Shown one piece after another: positions 54,095-62,572 of a stretch of 64,000 nt of DNA; the stretch's first letter is position 1; each line of letters opens with the position of its first letter. The notes under the pieces were generated by a model, which was not told the origin of the DNA, searched no databases, and saw only the letters and a list, made by a program, of their open reading frames with translations. The stretch is from Labrys sp. KNU-23 (GTDB lineage: Bacteria > Pseudomonadota > Alphaproteobacteria > Rhizobiales > Labraceae): positions 2,057,501 through 2,121,500 of the forward strand of contig NZ_CP043489.1 of assembly GCF_008330945.1 (NCBI RefSeq), in the 5' to 3' direction. The position numbers were made by a program, and so were the translations under genes.

Positions 54095-54210
54095 GCCAGG
54101 AGTCGTCGACGACTCCTGGCCCCGCCTGGTGATTTTCGCCAAGTCCCCGCTGGGGCTCCGGAAATCACCGGGCGTTCAAGGCCCGGAGGCATCGGCATCT
54201 TCGGGCCTTG
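54095..54210. repeat. Three consecutive hairpins after tctA
   Basis: A perfect 26-base palindrome without a loop (GCCAGGAGTCGTC and its complement, 54095-54120) starts right after the tctA stop. A second hairpin pairs GGTGATTT (54128-54135) with AAATCACC (54162-54169) around CCCC-GCT-GGGG. A third pairs CAAGGCCCG (54177-54185) with CGGGCCTTG (54202-54210). No T run follows. Confidence 0.75.
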
Positions 54211-54339
54211 CCATGAGACGGCGTTCCGGCAGCCATGTCGGAAGGTTACTTTTCTTTCATCTCGACTTGCAGTACATCACTCGCACCAGGCCGGGCCCCT
54301 CTGGCAGTTTCCTAGCGTTGAGTTCTGGGAACTGTGATG

Positions 54340-54456
54340 TCGGACTGGAGCAAACAGAGCGGTCCCGGCGCGTCGGCGTCCCCCTAGCGCCCCAGGCTTC
54401 CTTCCTGGCTCGAATCGGCACCGCTCTCCCGCACCGGAACGAGAGAGCCCTCCTCC
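54340..54456 (+). promoter_or_regulatory. Candidate structured leader of the TerC/YjbE-like gene
   Basis: AGAGCGGT (54356-54363) pairs perfectly with ACCGCTCT (54420-54427), enclosing a GGCGC/GCGCC hairpin and a CCAGG/CCTGG hairpin, so a multi-branched RNA is likely just before the start codon. YjbE-like genes are often controlled by manganese (yybP-ykoY) riboswitches, but I do not see a clear GGGGAGUA-type core here. The 362-base gap 54095-54456 holds no gene. Confidence 0.35.
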
Positions 54457-55119
54457 ATGCCTGATATTCTTGCCATCCTGTCGGAGGCCGTATCGGTCTC
54501 CTCCATGGTCGCCCTCGGCCAGGTCATCCTGATCGACCTGGTCCTGGCCGGCGACAATGCCATCGTCATCGGCCTTGCCGCCGCCGGCCTTCCCAAGGAA
54601 CAGCGCACCCGTGCCATCCTGATCGGCATCGCCGCGGCCACCGTGCTGCGTGTGTTCTTTGCCGCCATCACGACCCAGTTGCTCGCCATCGTCGGCCTGC
54701 TCCTCGCCGGCGGCATCCTGCTCCTGTGGGTGTGCTGGAAGATGTGGCGCGAACTGCGCACGAGCCACAGCGAGGAGGCCGCCGCCCAGCACGCCCTCGA
54801 CGGTGAGAACGGCAATGGCGAGACCAATGGCACCCCGCGCAAGAGCTTTGCCCAGGCTGCCTGGCAGATCGTGATCGCCGACGTCTCGATGTCGCTCGAC
54901 AACGTGCTCGCCGTCGCCGGCGCAGCGCGCGACCATCTGTGGGTGCTGATCTTCGGCCTGATCGTCTCGATCGCTCTGATGGGCATTGCCGCCAGCCTGA
55001 TCGCCCGCCTGCTCCATCGCTATCGCTGGATCGCCTATGTCGGCTTGATCGCCATCCTCTATGTCGCAGGTGACATGATCTATCGCGGTGCCAAGGAAGT
55101 CTGGCCCCTGATGTTCTGA
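54457..55119 (+). CDS. TerC/YjbE family integral membrane protein
   Basis: A 220-residue membrane protein. Two halves each carry the family motif with aspartates inside helices: ILIDLVLAGDNAIVIGLA (about 25-42) and IVIADVSMSLDNVLAVAGAA (about 133-152). Other helices are at about 50-80, 160-185 and 195-215. A hydrophilic loop rich in Glu/Asn/Gly (about 95-125) separates the halves. TerC/YjbE proteins export metal ions, manganese in tested cases. The substrate here is by family only. It stands alone with its own terminator. Confidence 0.88.
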   Translation: MPDILAILSEAVSVSSMVALGQVILIDLVLAGDNAIVIGLAAAGLPKEQRTRAILIGIAAATVLRVFFAAITTQLLAIVGLLLAGGILLLWVCWKMWRELRTSHSEEAAAQHALDGENGNGETNGTPRKSFAQAAWQIVIADVSMSLDNVLAVAGAARDHLWVLIFGLIVSIALMGIAASLIARLLHRYRWIAYVGLIAILYVAGDMIYRGAKEVWPLMF

Positions 55120-55141
55120 GGCAGATGAGCGGATCGCAATC

Positions 55142-55170
55142 GGGCCGGCAGTGATGCCGGCCCTTTTCTT
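55142..55170 (+). terminator. Rho-independent terminator of the TerC/YjbE-like gene
   Basis: A perfect 8-base stem GGGCCGGC (55142-55149) and GCCGGCCC (55156-55163) with a 6-base loop is followed by TTTTCTTT, 22 bases after the stop codon. Confidence 0.85.
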
Positions 55171-55395
55171 TGGGTTCCATTTCGCCCGGAACACCATCGA
55201 TGATGAGCGCCCCTCACGCCAGGACCGCGCAACGGCACCAAGGTCGGCCTTTCGGCGACAGGCCGGATACCTTTGAATATCTCATTGAAATATAACAAGT
55301 ATCATTAATTCCCTTCAAATATGCATCGACCTTGAACCGTTTGCGTCCACATTTCTTCTGAGGTACGTTCCTGAAAGATCGGGACAGGTGGAACC

Positions 55396-56424
55396 ATGGT
55401 GCGAGCAACGGTGCACGATCTGGCACGTGCGGCGGGCGTGAGCCTCGCCACCATCGACCGCGTGCTCAATCGCCGCGGCGGCGTGCGGCCGGCAACGATC
55501 GAGAAGGTCGAGCAGGCCATGGCCCGGCTGAACTATCGCCGCGACATGGCCGCCGCCATGCTGGCCAAGCAGCAGGAATATCGCTTCGTCTTTCTCGTCC
55601 CGATCGGCGTGAACACCTTCATGCGCAATCTGGCGAACGAGGCCACGCGCCTGTCCGATCTCAACGCCGCCGACCGCATCAGCATCCGCGTCGTCGAGAT
55701 CCCGCCCTTCGACGATGACAGGCTCGCCGCGATCCTCAACGGGCTCGACAGCGCCGAGACCTCGGGCGTGGCCGTGGTGGCCACTGAAAACGCCCAGGTG
55801 CGCCAGGCCATCGACCGGCTGGCCGAACGCGGCATTCCGGTGGTGACACTGGTCTCCGACGTGCCGGCCTCGCGTCGCGCCCATTTCGTCGGCATCGACA
55901 ACAGCGCCGCCGGGAGCACTGCCGGCTCGCTGATGGGGCGGTTCCTGCGCGGCCGCTCGGGACGGATCGCCGTGCTCGCCGGCTCAATGCTGCTGCGCGA
56001 CCATGTCGAGCGCCATTTCGGCTTCGAACGCGTGCTGCGCACCGAATATCCGGACCTCGTCACCCTGCCGGTGATCGAGGGACGCGACAATGGCGCCATC
56101 GTCGAAGAGGTGCTCGGCTCCCTGCTCGACCGCCATCCCGACATCATCGGCCTCTACAGCCTCGGCGGCGGCAATCGCGGCGTGATCGCCGCCTTGAACA
56201 AGCGCCAAGCCGGCGCCCGCATCTGCGTGATCGCCCATGAGCTGACGACCCATTGCCGCGAGGCTCTGATCGACGGCACCTTCGACGCCATCCTCAACCA
56301 GGACCCCGGCCATGAAGCCCGCAGCGCCATGCGCGTGCTGCGGGCCCTCACCGACGGCCAGCCGATCGACCAGGGCCAGGAGCGCATCCGCATCGACATC
56401 TACCTCAGGGACAACCTGCCCTGA
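55396..56424 (+). CDS. LacI family transcriptional regulator
   Basis: A 342-residue regulator. The N-terminal helix-turn-helix and hinge (TVHDLARAAGVSLATIDRVLNRRGGVRPATIEKVEQAMARLNY) is the LacI signature. A periplasmic-binding-protein-like domain follows (FVFLVPIGVNTFMRNLANEA, GVAVVATENAQVRQAIDRLAERGIPVVTLVSD, RAHFVGIDNSAAGSTAG, GLYSLGGGNRGVIAAL). It resembles the sugar-responsive subgroup, yet no sugar transport gene is adjacent. AGGTGGA lies before the ATG at 55396. The 5' region (about 55262-55320) is markedly AT-rich and may hold its promoter and own operator. Confidence 0.9.
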   Translation: MVRATVHDLARAAGVSLATIDRVLNRRGGVRPATIEKVEQAMARLNYRRDMAAAMLAKQQEYRFVFLVPIGVNTFMRNLANEATRLSDLNAADRISIRVVEIPPFDDDRLAAILNGLDSAETSGVAVVATENAQVRQAIDRLAERGIPVVTLVSDVPASRRAHFVGIDNSAAGSTAGSLMGRFLRGRSGRIAVLAGSMLLRDHVERHFGFERVLRTEYPDLVTLPVIEGRDNGAIVEEVLGSLLDRHPDIIGLYSLGGGNRGVIAALNKRQAGARICVIAHELTTHCREALIDGTFDAILNQDPGHEARSAMRVLRALTDGQPIDQGQERIRIDIYLRDNLP

Positions 56425-56430
56425 GGCTCC

Positions 56431-57180
56431 TCACGGCGCTCGCGAAAACACCATCATGAAGTTGACGTCGGTGTCGCGGCTGAGGCGCCATTCGTCCAGC
56501 AGGGGATTGTAGATCACGCCGCAGCGGTCGAGCTCGGCCAAGCCTTGCGGCGTCACCGCATCCCCGATCTCCGCCGGCTTGACGAACTTGTTCCAGTCAT
56601 GCGTGCCCGAGGGCACCCAGCCCAGCACCTTCTCGGCCGCGACGATCGCCAGCGCATAGGCCTTCATGGTGCGGTTGATGGTGGCGACGAAGAGAAGGCC
56701 GCCGGGCTTCACCATATCAGCGCATGTCTTCAGGAAAGCGGCAGGGTCGGTGACATGTTCGACGATTTCCATCGCCAGCACCACGTCGAAGCGCTCGCCG
56801 GCCGCTTCCAGATCCTCGGCTGCCAGGATGCGATAGTCGATGGCAAGGCCCGAGCGGGCGGCATGGGCCCTGGCCATCTCGACATTGGTCGCCGCCATGT
56901 CGACGCCGACGACCTCGCCCCCGAGCTTGGCCAGTGGTTCGCTGAGCAGGCCGGCACCACAGCCTATATCGGCGAGCCTGAGGCCCGTCAGCCCGTCAAG
57001 GGCGACGGGCGAACGGCCGAAATGCCCGGCGATCTGGTCCCGCACATAGCGCAGGCGCACCGGATTCAATCGGTGCAGCGCCCGCATGGTGCCGCGCGGG
57101 TTCCACCAATCGGCCGCCATCGCCTCGAAACGTTCGATTTCCTTGGGATCGACCGACGAACCCGTGCCTGCTGCGCTCAT
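56431..57180 (-). CDS. ubiG: Ubiquinone biosynthesis O-methyltransferase
   Basis: A 249-residue SAM-dependent methyltransferase that performs both O-methylation steps of ubiquinone synthesis. It begins SSVDPKEIERFEAMAADWWNPRG, the UbiG signature, with the SAM-binding motif LRLADIGCGAGLLSEPLAKLG, then GVDMAATNVEMARAHA, VVLAMEIVEHVTDPAAF and FVATINRTMKAY. The frame is open to 57300, but ATG 57180 begins the conserved domain. It is convergent with the LacI-type gene (six bases between stops) and divergent from the glutamate dehydrogenase gene. Confidence 0.95.
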   Translation of the reverse strand: MSAAGTGSSVDPKEIERFEAMAADWWNPRGTMRALHRLNPVRLRYVRDQIAGHFGRSPVALDGLTGLRLADIGCGAGLLSEPLAKLGGEVVGVDMAATNVEMARAHAARSGLAIDYRILAAEDLEAAGERFDVVLAMEIVEHVTDPAAFLKTCADMVKPGGLLFVATINRTMKAYALAIVAAEKVLGWVPSGTHDWNKFVKPAEIGDAVTPQGLAELDRCGVIYNPLLDEWRLSRDTDVNFMMVFSRAP

Positions 57181-57191
57181 TGCCTGCGTCC

Positions 57192-57312
57192 TGGAGAAAA
57201 GCGCGTTTCGACGGAAACGCTTGCTTGCTCCAGCTCCTTGTTTCCAAGCCAATCCGACAGATTGGCTAGTGCCTCTTGCGATTCTTGCCGATTCCGTCAA
57301 ATCGCAAAACGC
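57192..57312 (+). repeat. Dispersed intergenic element, family B copy 4
   Basis: It starts TGGAGAAAAGCGCGTTTCG, then has GAAACGC and TTGCTTGCTCCAG, CTCCTTGTTTCC, an added palindrome AGCCAATC-CGACA-GATTGGCT (57247-57267), and CTTGCGATTCTTGCCGATTC with CGTCAAATCGCAAAACGC. It lies directly upstream of ubiG in the 479-base divergent gap 57181-57659. Confidence 0.8.
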
Positions 57313-57511
57313 GAAAATTGCGTGGTACCGAGCAGAAAATTGCCATTTTCAGCAACCTGTGTGACCCCGATCTGCCCCTAAGGCAACCGCATTAACAATG
57401 CCCCGCTCTCTTTCTCGATATTGTCATCGCAATTTGGCAATTTCCGTCGCGCCTGGACTTTGAGCGGCCTTAATTTCAGCTATGGTCACCAAGCCGCATC
57501 GACCGGGCAAA

Positions 57512-57617
57512 GCCGGCCTTCCCAGGGTGAGAAATCCTCGTCCTGGGAAGGCCGGCACGGTGTTCGGCCAATGTGGAATTTCCGAGCCCGTCGACGGGCG
57601 GGTTCGGAAATTCCACA
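57512..57617. repeat. Two strong hairpins upstream of the glutamate dehydrogenase gene
   Basis: Hairpin 1: a perfect 15-base stem GCCGGCCTTCCCAGG (57512-57526 with 57542-57556). Hairpin 2: a perfect 14-base stem TGTGGAATTTCCGA (57572-57585 with 57604-57617) that encloses the palindrome GCCCGTCGACGGGC (57586-57599). Both lie 40-150 bases before the start codon, so they probably belong to the mRNA leader or are mobile palindromic units. Confidence 0.7.
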
Positions 57618-57659
57618 GAGCGCTGCAAGCAGGCGGCGTAGCAAGAAGGGATGAACGAG

Positions 57660-60600
57660 ATGGCGTGGCGCGATGATGAAGCCCGGGCGGCCCTGATCCA
57701 CAAGGCGGCAAGGAGCCTTCAGCCAGGCAAGACCCCTCCCACTTTCGCCGAGGTGCTCTTCGGCCGAACCACCCTCGAAGACCTCGCCACCCATGACGCC
57801 GCCTCGCTCGCCTTCCTGGCCGAGCAGGCCTGGGACCATGTGCAGCGCCGCACGCCCGGCCATGCCGATATCCGCGTCGTCAATCCCGACATGCCCGATG
57901 GCCGCGAGATCTCGGTCATCGAGATCCTCAACGACAACATGCCCTTCCTGTTCGATTCCACCATGGCCGAGCTTTCGGAGCGTGGAATCGAAGCGCAACT
58001 GGTTGCCCATCCCATCATCGCGCTGGAGCGCGATGCCCAGGGCAAGCTCGTGCAGTTCTTCGGCGACGCCTTGCCGGAAGGCAGCAAGGGCGTGCGCGAG
58101 AGTCTCATCCACATCCATATCGCCCGCATCGATTCGGACGCCGACCGGCAGAACCTGATCGACGGACTGACGCTGGTGTTCAACGATGTCGGGGCCTGCG
58201 TGAGGGACTGGCGCGCCATGCGCGATCGGGTGGAGCAGGCGATTGAATCCTTCCGCACCAACCCGCCACCTCTGCCGGTCGATGAGATCGCCGAGGCAAA
58301 CCAGCTCCTGCAATGGATCTGCTCCGACAACTTCACCTTCCTGGGCCTGCGCGAATATCGCTTCTCGACCGACAGCGACGCTTCCGACGAGGTCAGCGAG
58401 GGCGAAGGCCTCGGCATCCTCAGGGATCCCGAGGTCAAGATCCTGCGCCGCGGCACCGAACTGGTGGTGATGACGCCGGAAATCCGCGAATTCATGCGCG
58501 AGCCGACGATCCTGATCGTCACCAAGGCGAATGTGAACAGCCGCGTCCACCGCCGGGTGCGCATGGACTATATCGGCGTCAAGCTCTACACGCCGGACGG
58601 GCGGGTCGAGGGCGAATTGCGCGTCGTCGGCCTGTTCACCTCGGCGGCCTATACGCGCTCGGTGCGCCAGATCCCCTATGTCCGCCACAAGGTCGCCCAG
58701 GTGCTGCAGCGCGCCGGGCTCGACCCGCAGAGCCATTCAGGCAAGGCGATCCTGCATATCCTCGAGGAATATCCGCGCGACGAACTCGTCCAGGTCGATT
58801 CCGAGACGCTCTACAACTTCGCCATGGAGATCCTGCTGCTCTATGAGCGCCCGCGCCTGCGCGCGTTGGTGAGGGCCGACAAATTCGACCGCTTCGTTTC
58901 CATCCTCGTCTTCATTCCGCGCGAGAAATACGACACCGACGTGCGCATCGGCGTCGGCAATTATCTGGCCAACGCCTATAAGGGCCGCCTTTCCGCTTCC
59001 TATGCCGCCTTCCCCGAGGGGCCGCTGGCGCGCGTGCACTACATCATCGGCCGCTATGAGGGCGATACCCCCCTCATCGAGCGCTCGGTGCTGGAAGCCG
59101 GCATCACCGCGATCGCCACCAATTGGGGCGACAAGCTCAGGGCGGCCCTGACCGGCACCACCGACGGCATGCGCGCGCGCCTGCTCGGCAACCGCTATGC
59201 CAATGCCTTCACCGGCGGCTATCCCGAGACCTTCTCCACCGCCCAGGCGATCGCCGATATCGGCGTGATCGAGAAACTGACGCCTGCCCGCCCCGTGGCG
59301 ATCCTGGTCTATCGCCTGGAGGAGGACGACACGCCCTCTCGCTGCGGCCTCAAGGTCTTCTCGCAGGGTGCGCCGATGTCGCTGTCCTATCGCGTGCCGG
59401 TGATCGAGAATCACGGCATGCGCGTGGTGGACGAGCGCACCTACGAGATCACGCCATCAGCCAAGCCGGCACCCGCCCCGGTCTGGCTCCACGACATGAC
59501 GGTGGAGACCAGCGACGGCGAGCCGATCCCGCCCGGCATCGACTTCCAGCACCGCCTCGAGGCCTCGATCATGGCGGTTGTCGGCGACTATGCCGAATCC
59601 GACGGCTACAACGCCCTGATCCTGCGCACCTCGCTGGGTTGGCGCGAGATTTCGGCCATCCGGGCCCTGTCGCGCTATCTGCGCCAGATCCGCGCGCCCT
59701 TCAGCCAGGACTACATGTGGGAGACGGCGCGCAAGAACCCGCAGATCACCGCCAGCATCGTGGCCTTGTTCCGCGCCCGCCACGACCCGAGGCTGACGGC
59801 AACCGATGCCGAGCGCACCGCGCATGAAGCCGAGATCGTGGGCGAGATCGAGGAGCAGCTGCAATCGGTCTCCTCGCTCGACGAAGACCGCATCCTGCGC
59901 CGCTTCACCAATCTGGTGCAGGCGATCATGCGCACCAATCTCTGGCAGGTCGGCCCGGATGGCCAGCCCCGGCCGGTGATCAGCTTCAAGTTCGAATGCC
60001 GCAAGGTCGAGGGCCTGCCGGCCCCCAAGCCCCTCTACGAGATCTTCGTCTATTCGCCGCGGGTGGAGGGCATCCATCTGCGCTTCGGCAAGGTGGCGCG
60101 CGGCGGGCTGCGCTGGTCCGACCGCCCTCAGGATTTCCGCACCGAGATCCTCGGACTGGTCAAGGCACAGCAGGTCAAGAATGCGGTGATCGTGCCTGTC
60201 GGCGCCAAGGGCGGATTCGTGCCCAAGCGCCTGCCGCCGCCCGCCAATCGTGATGCCTGGCTGGCCGAGGGGACGGAAGCCTATCGCATCTTCATCCGCT
60301 CGCTGCTCGAACTCACCGACAATCTGGACGGCGACAACATCGTGCCGCCCGACAACACCGTACGCCATGACGGCGACGACCCCTATCTGGTGGTTGCGGC
60401 CGACAAGGGCACCGCCACCTTCTCCGATACGGCCAACGCCATCTCCATCGAGAAGCATCATTGGCTGGGCGACGCCTTCGCTTCGGGCGGCAGCCAGGGC
60501 TACGACCACAAGAAGATGGGCATCACCGCCCGCGGCGCCTGGGAGGCGGTCAAGCGGCATTTCCGCGAACTCGGCACCGATATCCAGGTCGAGCCCTTCA

Positions 60601-62480
60601 CCGCCGTCGGCGTCGGCGACATGTCGGGCGACGTCTTCGGCAACGGCATGCTGCTGTCGCCGGCCACCAAGGTGGTCGCGGCCTTCGACCATCGCGACAT
60701 CTTCATCGATCCCTCGCCCGATCCGGTCACCAGCCATGCCGAGCGGCTGCGCATGTTCAACCTGCCGCGCTCGAGCTGGCAGGACTACGACAAGGCGCTG
60801 ATCTCCAAAGGCGGCGGCGTGTTCTCGCGTTCGCTCAAGGCCATCCCGCTTTCCGCCGAAATGCGCGCCTTGCTCGATCTCGACAAGGCCGAAGCAACAC
60901 CCACCGAGGTGATGACGGCGATCCTCAAGGCCCGTGCCGACCTGCTCTGGTTCGGCGGCATCGGCACCTATATCCGCGCGGCCAGCGAGACCGACGACCA
61001 GGTCGGCGACCGCGCCAACGATCCCATCCGCATCACCGGCGCCGATGTCAGGGCCCGGGTGATCGGCGAGGGCGCCAATCTCGGTGCCACCCAGCGCGGC
61101 CGCATCGAGGCGGCACAGAAGGGCATCAAGCTCAACACCGACGCGATCGACAATTCCGCCGGCGTCAACACCTCCGACGTCGAGGTGAACATCAAGATCG
61201 CGCTGGCCCGGCCCGAGCGCGACCAGCGCCTGACGCAGGCCGATCGCAACATCCTGCTGGCTGCGATGACCGACGAGGTCGGCACGCTGGTGCTGCGCAA
61301 CAACTATCTGCAGACGCTGGCGCTCTCGCTCTCCGAACGCAAGGGCGTGGCCGAGACCGGCTTCCTCACGCGGCTGATGCAGTCGCTCGAACAGCGTGGC
61401 CTGCTCGATCGCGCGGTGGAGTTCCTGCCCGACGACGTCGCCATCGCCGAGCGCACCCGCCGCGGCCAGGCCCTGACGCGGCCGGAACTCGCCGTGCTGC
61501 TCGCCTATGCCAAGCTGACGCTCTATGACGACCTGCTCCTCACCAACGTGCCGGACGATCCCTATCTCGCCCGCGAACTGACGGTGTATTTCCCGCCGGA
61601 GGTGCAGAACCGGTTCCCCGACGCCGTCGAGAACCATCGCCTCAGGCGCGAGATCATCGCCACCAATCTCGCCAACGGCATCATCAACCGCGGCGGCCCC
61701 GCCTGCGTGGTGCGCCTCAGCGACGAGACCGACGCCGACGTCACCACCATCGCCATGGCCTTCGCCGCCGTGGATGAATCCTATGGTCTGCGCTATCTCT
61801 ACGATGCCATCGATGCCCTGGATAACCGCATCGACGGGCAGCTCCAGCTCAGCCTCTACGGCTTCCTGCAGGATCTCCTGCTCTCGCGCGTGGTGTGGTT
61901 CGTGCGCAACGTCGATTTCACACCCGGGCTGGAAGCCGTGATCGCCCGCTTCGGCGCCGGTGTCTACGAGATCGCCGTCGGACTCGACGCCACCTTGCCG
62001 GAGGCGATGCAGGCGGCCCGCGTCAAGCGCGCCCGCGAGTTGGTCGAGGGCGGCGTGCCCGAGGACCTCGCCGGCCGGATGGCCAATCTCGATCCCCTGG
62101 TCTCAGCGCCCGACATCGTCCTGGTGGCGGGCCGCACCGGCCGGGCCATCGGCGACACCGCAGCCACCTTCTATGCGGCGGAGGCCAATTTCCAGCTCGA
62201 CCGCATCGTCTCGGCCGCCCGCGCCGTGCCTGCCAACGATTATTTCGAACGTCTGGCCATCGACCGGGCGATCGAACAGATCGCGGCGGCCGAGCGACGC
62301 CTGGTCGCCGACATGCTGGCGACCGGCCTGTCCGGCCAGGCGGCGACGGAGGCCTGGCTCGAGGCCCATCCGGAAGCCGCACGTATCCGCCGCTCGGTGG
62401 AGGAAATCGCGGCAAGCGGCCTCACTTTGGCCAAGCTCACCGTAGCGGCCAACATGTTGGGCGATCTCGTCAGGGAATGA
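57660..62480 (+). CDS. NAD-glutamate dehydrogenase (large, 180-kDa type)
   Basis: A protein of about 1,606 residues, the length of the large NAD-specific enzymes (GdhZ of Caulobacter, GdhB of Pseudomonas). It oxidises glutamate to 2-oxoglutarate and ammonia. The N-terminal half contains ACT-like regulatory segments (DMPFLFDSTMAEL-type region, SGRVEGELRVVGLF-like). The catalytic part is seen in GAKGGFVPKRLPP, DKGTATFSDTANAI, DMSGDVFGNGMLLS, FDHRDIFIDPSPD and GEGANLGATQRGRIEAA with NSAGVNTSDVEVNIKI. ATG 57651 abuts AAGAAGGG directly; ATG 57660 has it at nine bases, so I chose the latter. It is a single gene, divergent from ubiG. Confidence 0.95.
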   Translation: MAWRDDEARAALIHKAARSLQPGKTPPTFAEVLFGRTTLEDLATHDAASLAFLAEQAWDHVQRRTPGHADIRVVNPDMPDGREISVIEILNDNMPFLFDSTMAELSERGIEAQLVAHPIIALERDAQGKLVQFFGDALPEGSKGVRESLIHIHIARIDSDADRQNLIDGLTLVFNDVGACVRDWRAMRDRVEQAIESFRTNPPPLPVDEIAEANQLLQWICSDNFTFLGLREYRFSTDSDASDEVSEGEGLGILRDPEVKILRRGTELVVMTPEIREFMREPTILIVTKANVNSRVHRRVRMDYIGVKLYTPDGRVEGELRVVGLFTSAAYTRSVRQIPYVRHKVAQVLQRAGLDPQSHSGKAILHILEEYPRDELVQVDSETLYNFAMEILLLYERPRLRALVRADKFDRFVSILVFIPREKYDTDVRIGVGNYLANAYKGRLSASYAAFPEGPLARVHYIIGRYEGDTPLIERSVLEAGITAIATNWGDKLRAALTGTTDGMRARLLGNRYANAFTGGYPETFSTAQAIADIGVIEKLTPARPVAILVYRLEEDDTPSRCGLKVFSQGAPMSLSYRVPVIENHGMRVVDERTYEITPSAKPAPAPVWLHDMTVETSDGEPIPPGIDFQHRLEASIMAVVGDYAESDGYNALILRTSLGWREISAIRALSRYLRQIRAPFSQDYMWETARKNPQITASIVALFRARHDPRLTATDAERTAHEAEIVGEIEEQLQSVSSLDEDRILRRFTNLVQAIMRTNLWQVGPDGQPRPVISFKFECRKVEGLPAPKPLYEIFVYSPRVEGIHLRFGKVARGGLRWSDRPQDFRTEILGLVKAQQVKNAVIVPVGAKGGFVPKRLPPPANRDAWLAEGTEAYRIFIRSLLELTDNLDGDNIVPPDNTVRHDGDDPYLVVAADKGTATFSDTANAISIEKHHWLGDAFASGGSQGYDHKKMGITARGAWEAVKRHFRELGTDIQVEPFTAVGVGDMSGDVFGNGMLLSPATKVVAAFDHRDIFIDPSPDPVTSHAERLRMFNLPRSSWQDYDKALISKGGGVFSRSLKAIPLSAEMRALLDLDKAEATPTEVMTAILKARADLLWFGGIGTYIRAASETDDQVGDRANDPIRITGADVRARVIGEGANLGATQRGRIEAAQKGIKLNTDAIDNSAGVNTSDVEVNIKIALARPERDQRLTQADRNILLAAMTDEVGTLVLRNNYLQTLALSLSERKGVAETGFLTRLMQSLEQRGLLDRAVEFLPDDVAIAERTRRGQALTRPELAVLLAYAKLTLYDDLLLTNVPDDPYLARELTVYFPPEVQNRFPDAVENHRLRREIIATNLANGIINRGGPACVVRLSDETDADVTTIAMAFAAVDESYGLRYLYDAIDALDNRIDGQLQLSLYGFLQDLLLSRVVWFVRNVDFTPGLEAVIARFGAGVYEIAVGLDATLPEAMQAARVKRARELVEGGVPEDLAGRMANLDPLVSAPDIVLVAGRTGRAIGDTAATFYAAEANFQLDRIVSAARAVPANDYFERLAIDRAIEQIAAAERRLVADMLATGLSGQAATEAWLEAHPEAARIRRSVEEIAASGLTLAKLTVAANMLGDLVRE

Positions 62481-62572
62481 CGAAGCCGCGGTTTGAGAGT
62501 CGGTTGGCGCGTGGATGTTGCCAACCGGCCTCTTCGTGGGACTCAGTTCGGCTCCTTTTTGGGGGACCGCAG

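Noticed and set aside
54211..54456. A standard yybP-ykoY manganese riboswitch before the TerC/YjbE gene
   Set aside because: I could not find the conserved core sequence; only general pairing is visible, so I list it as an unnamed structured leader.
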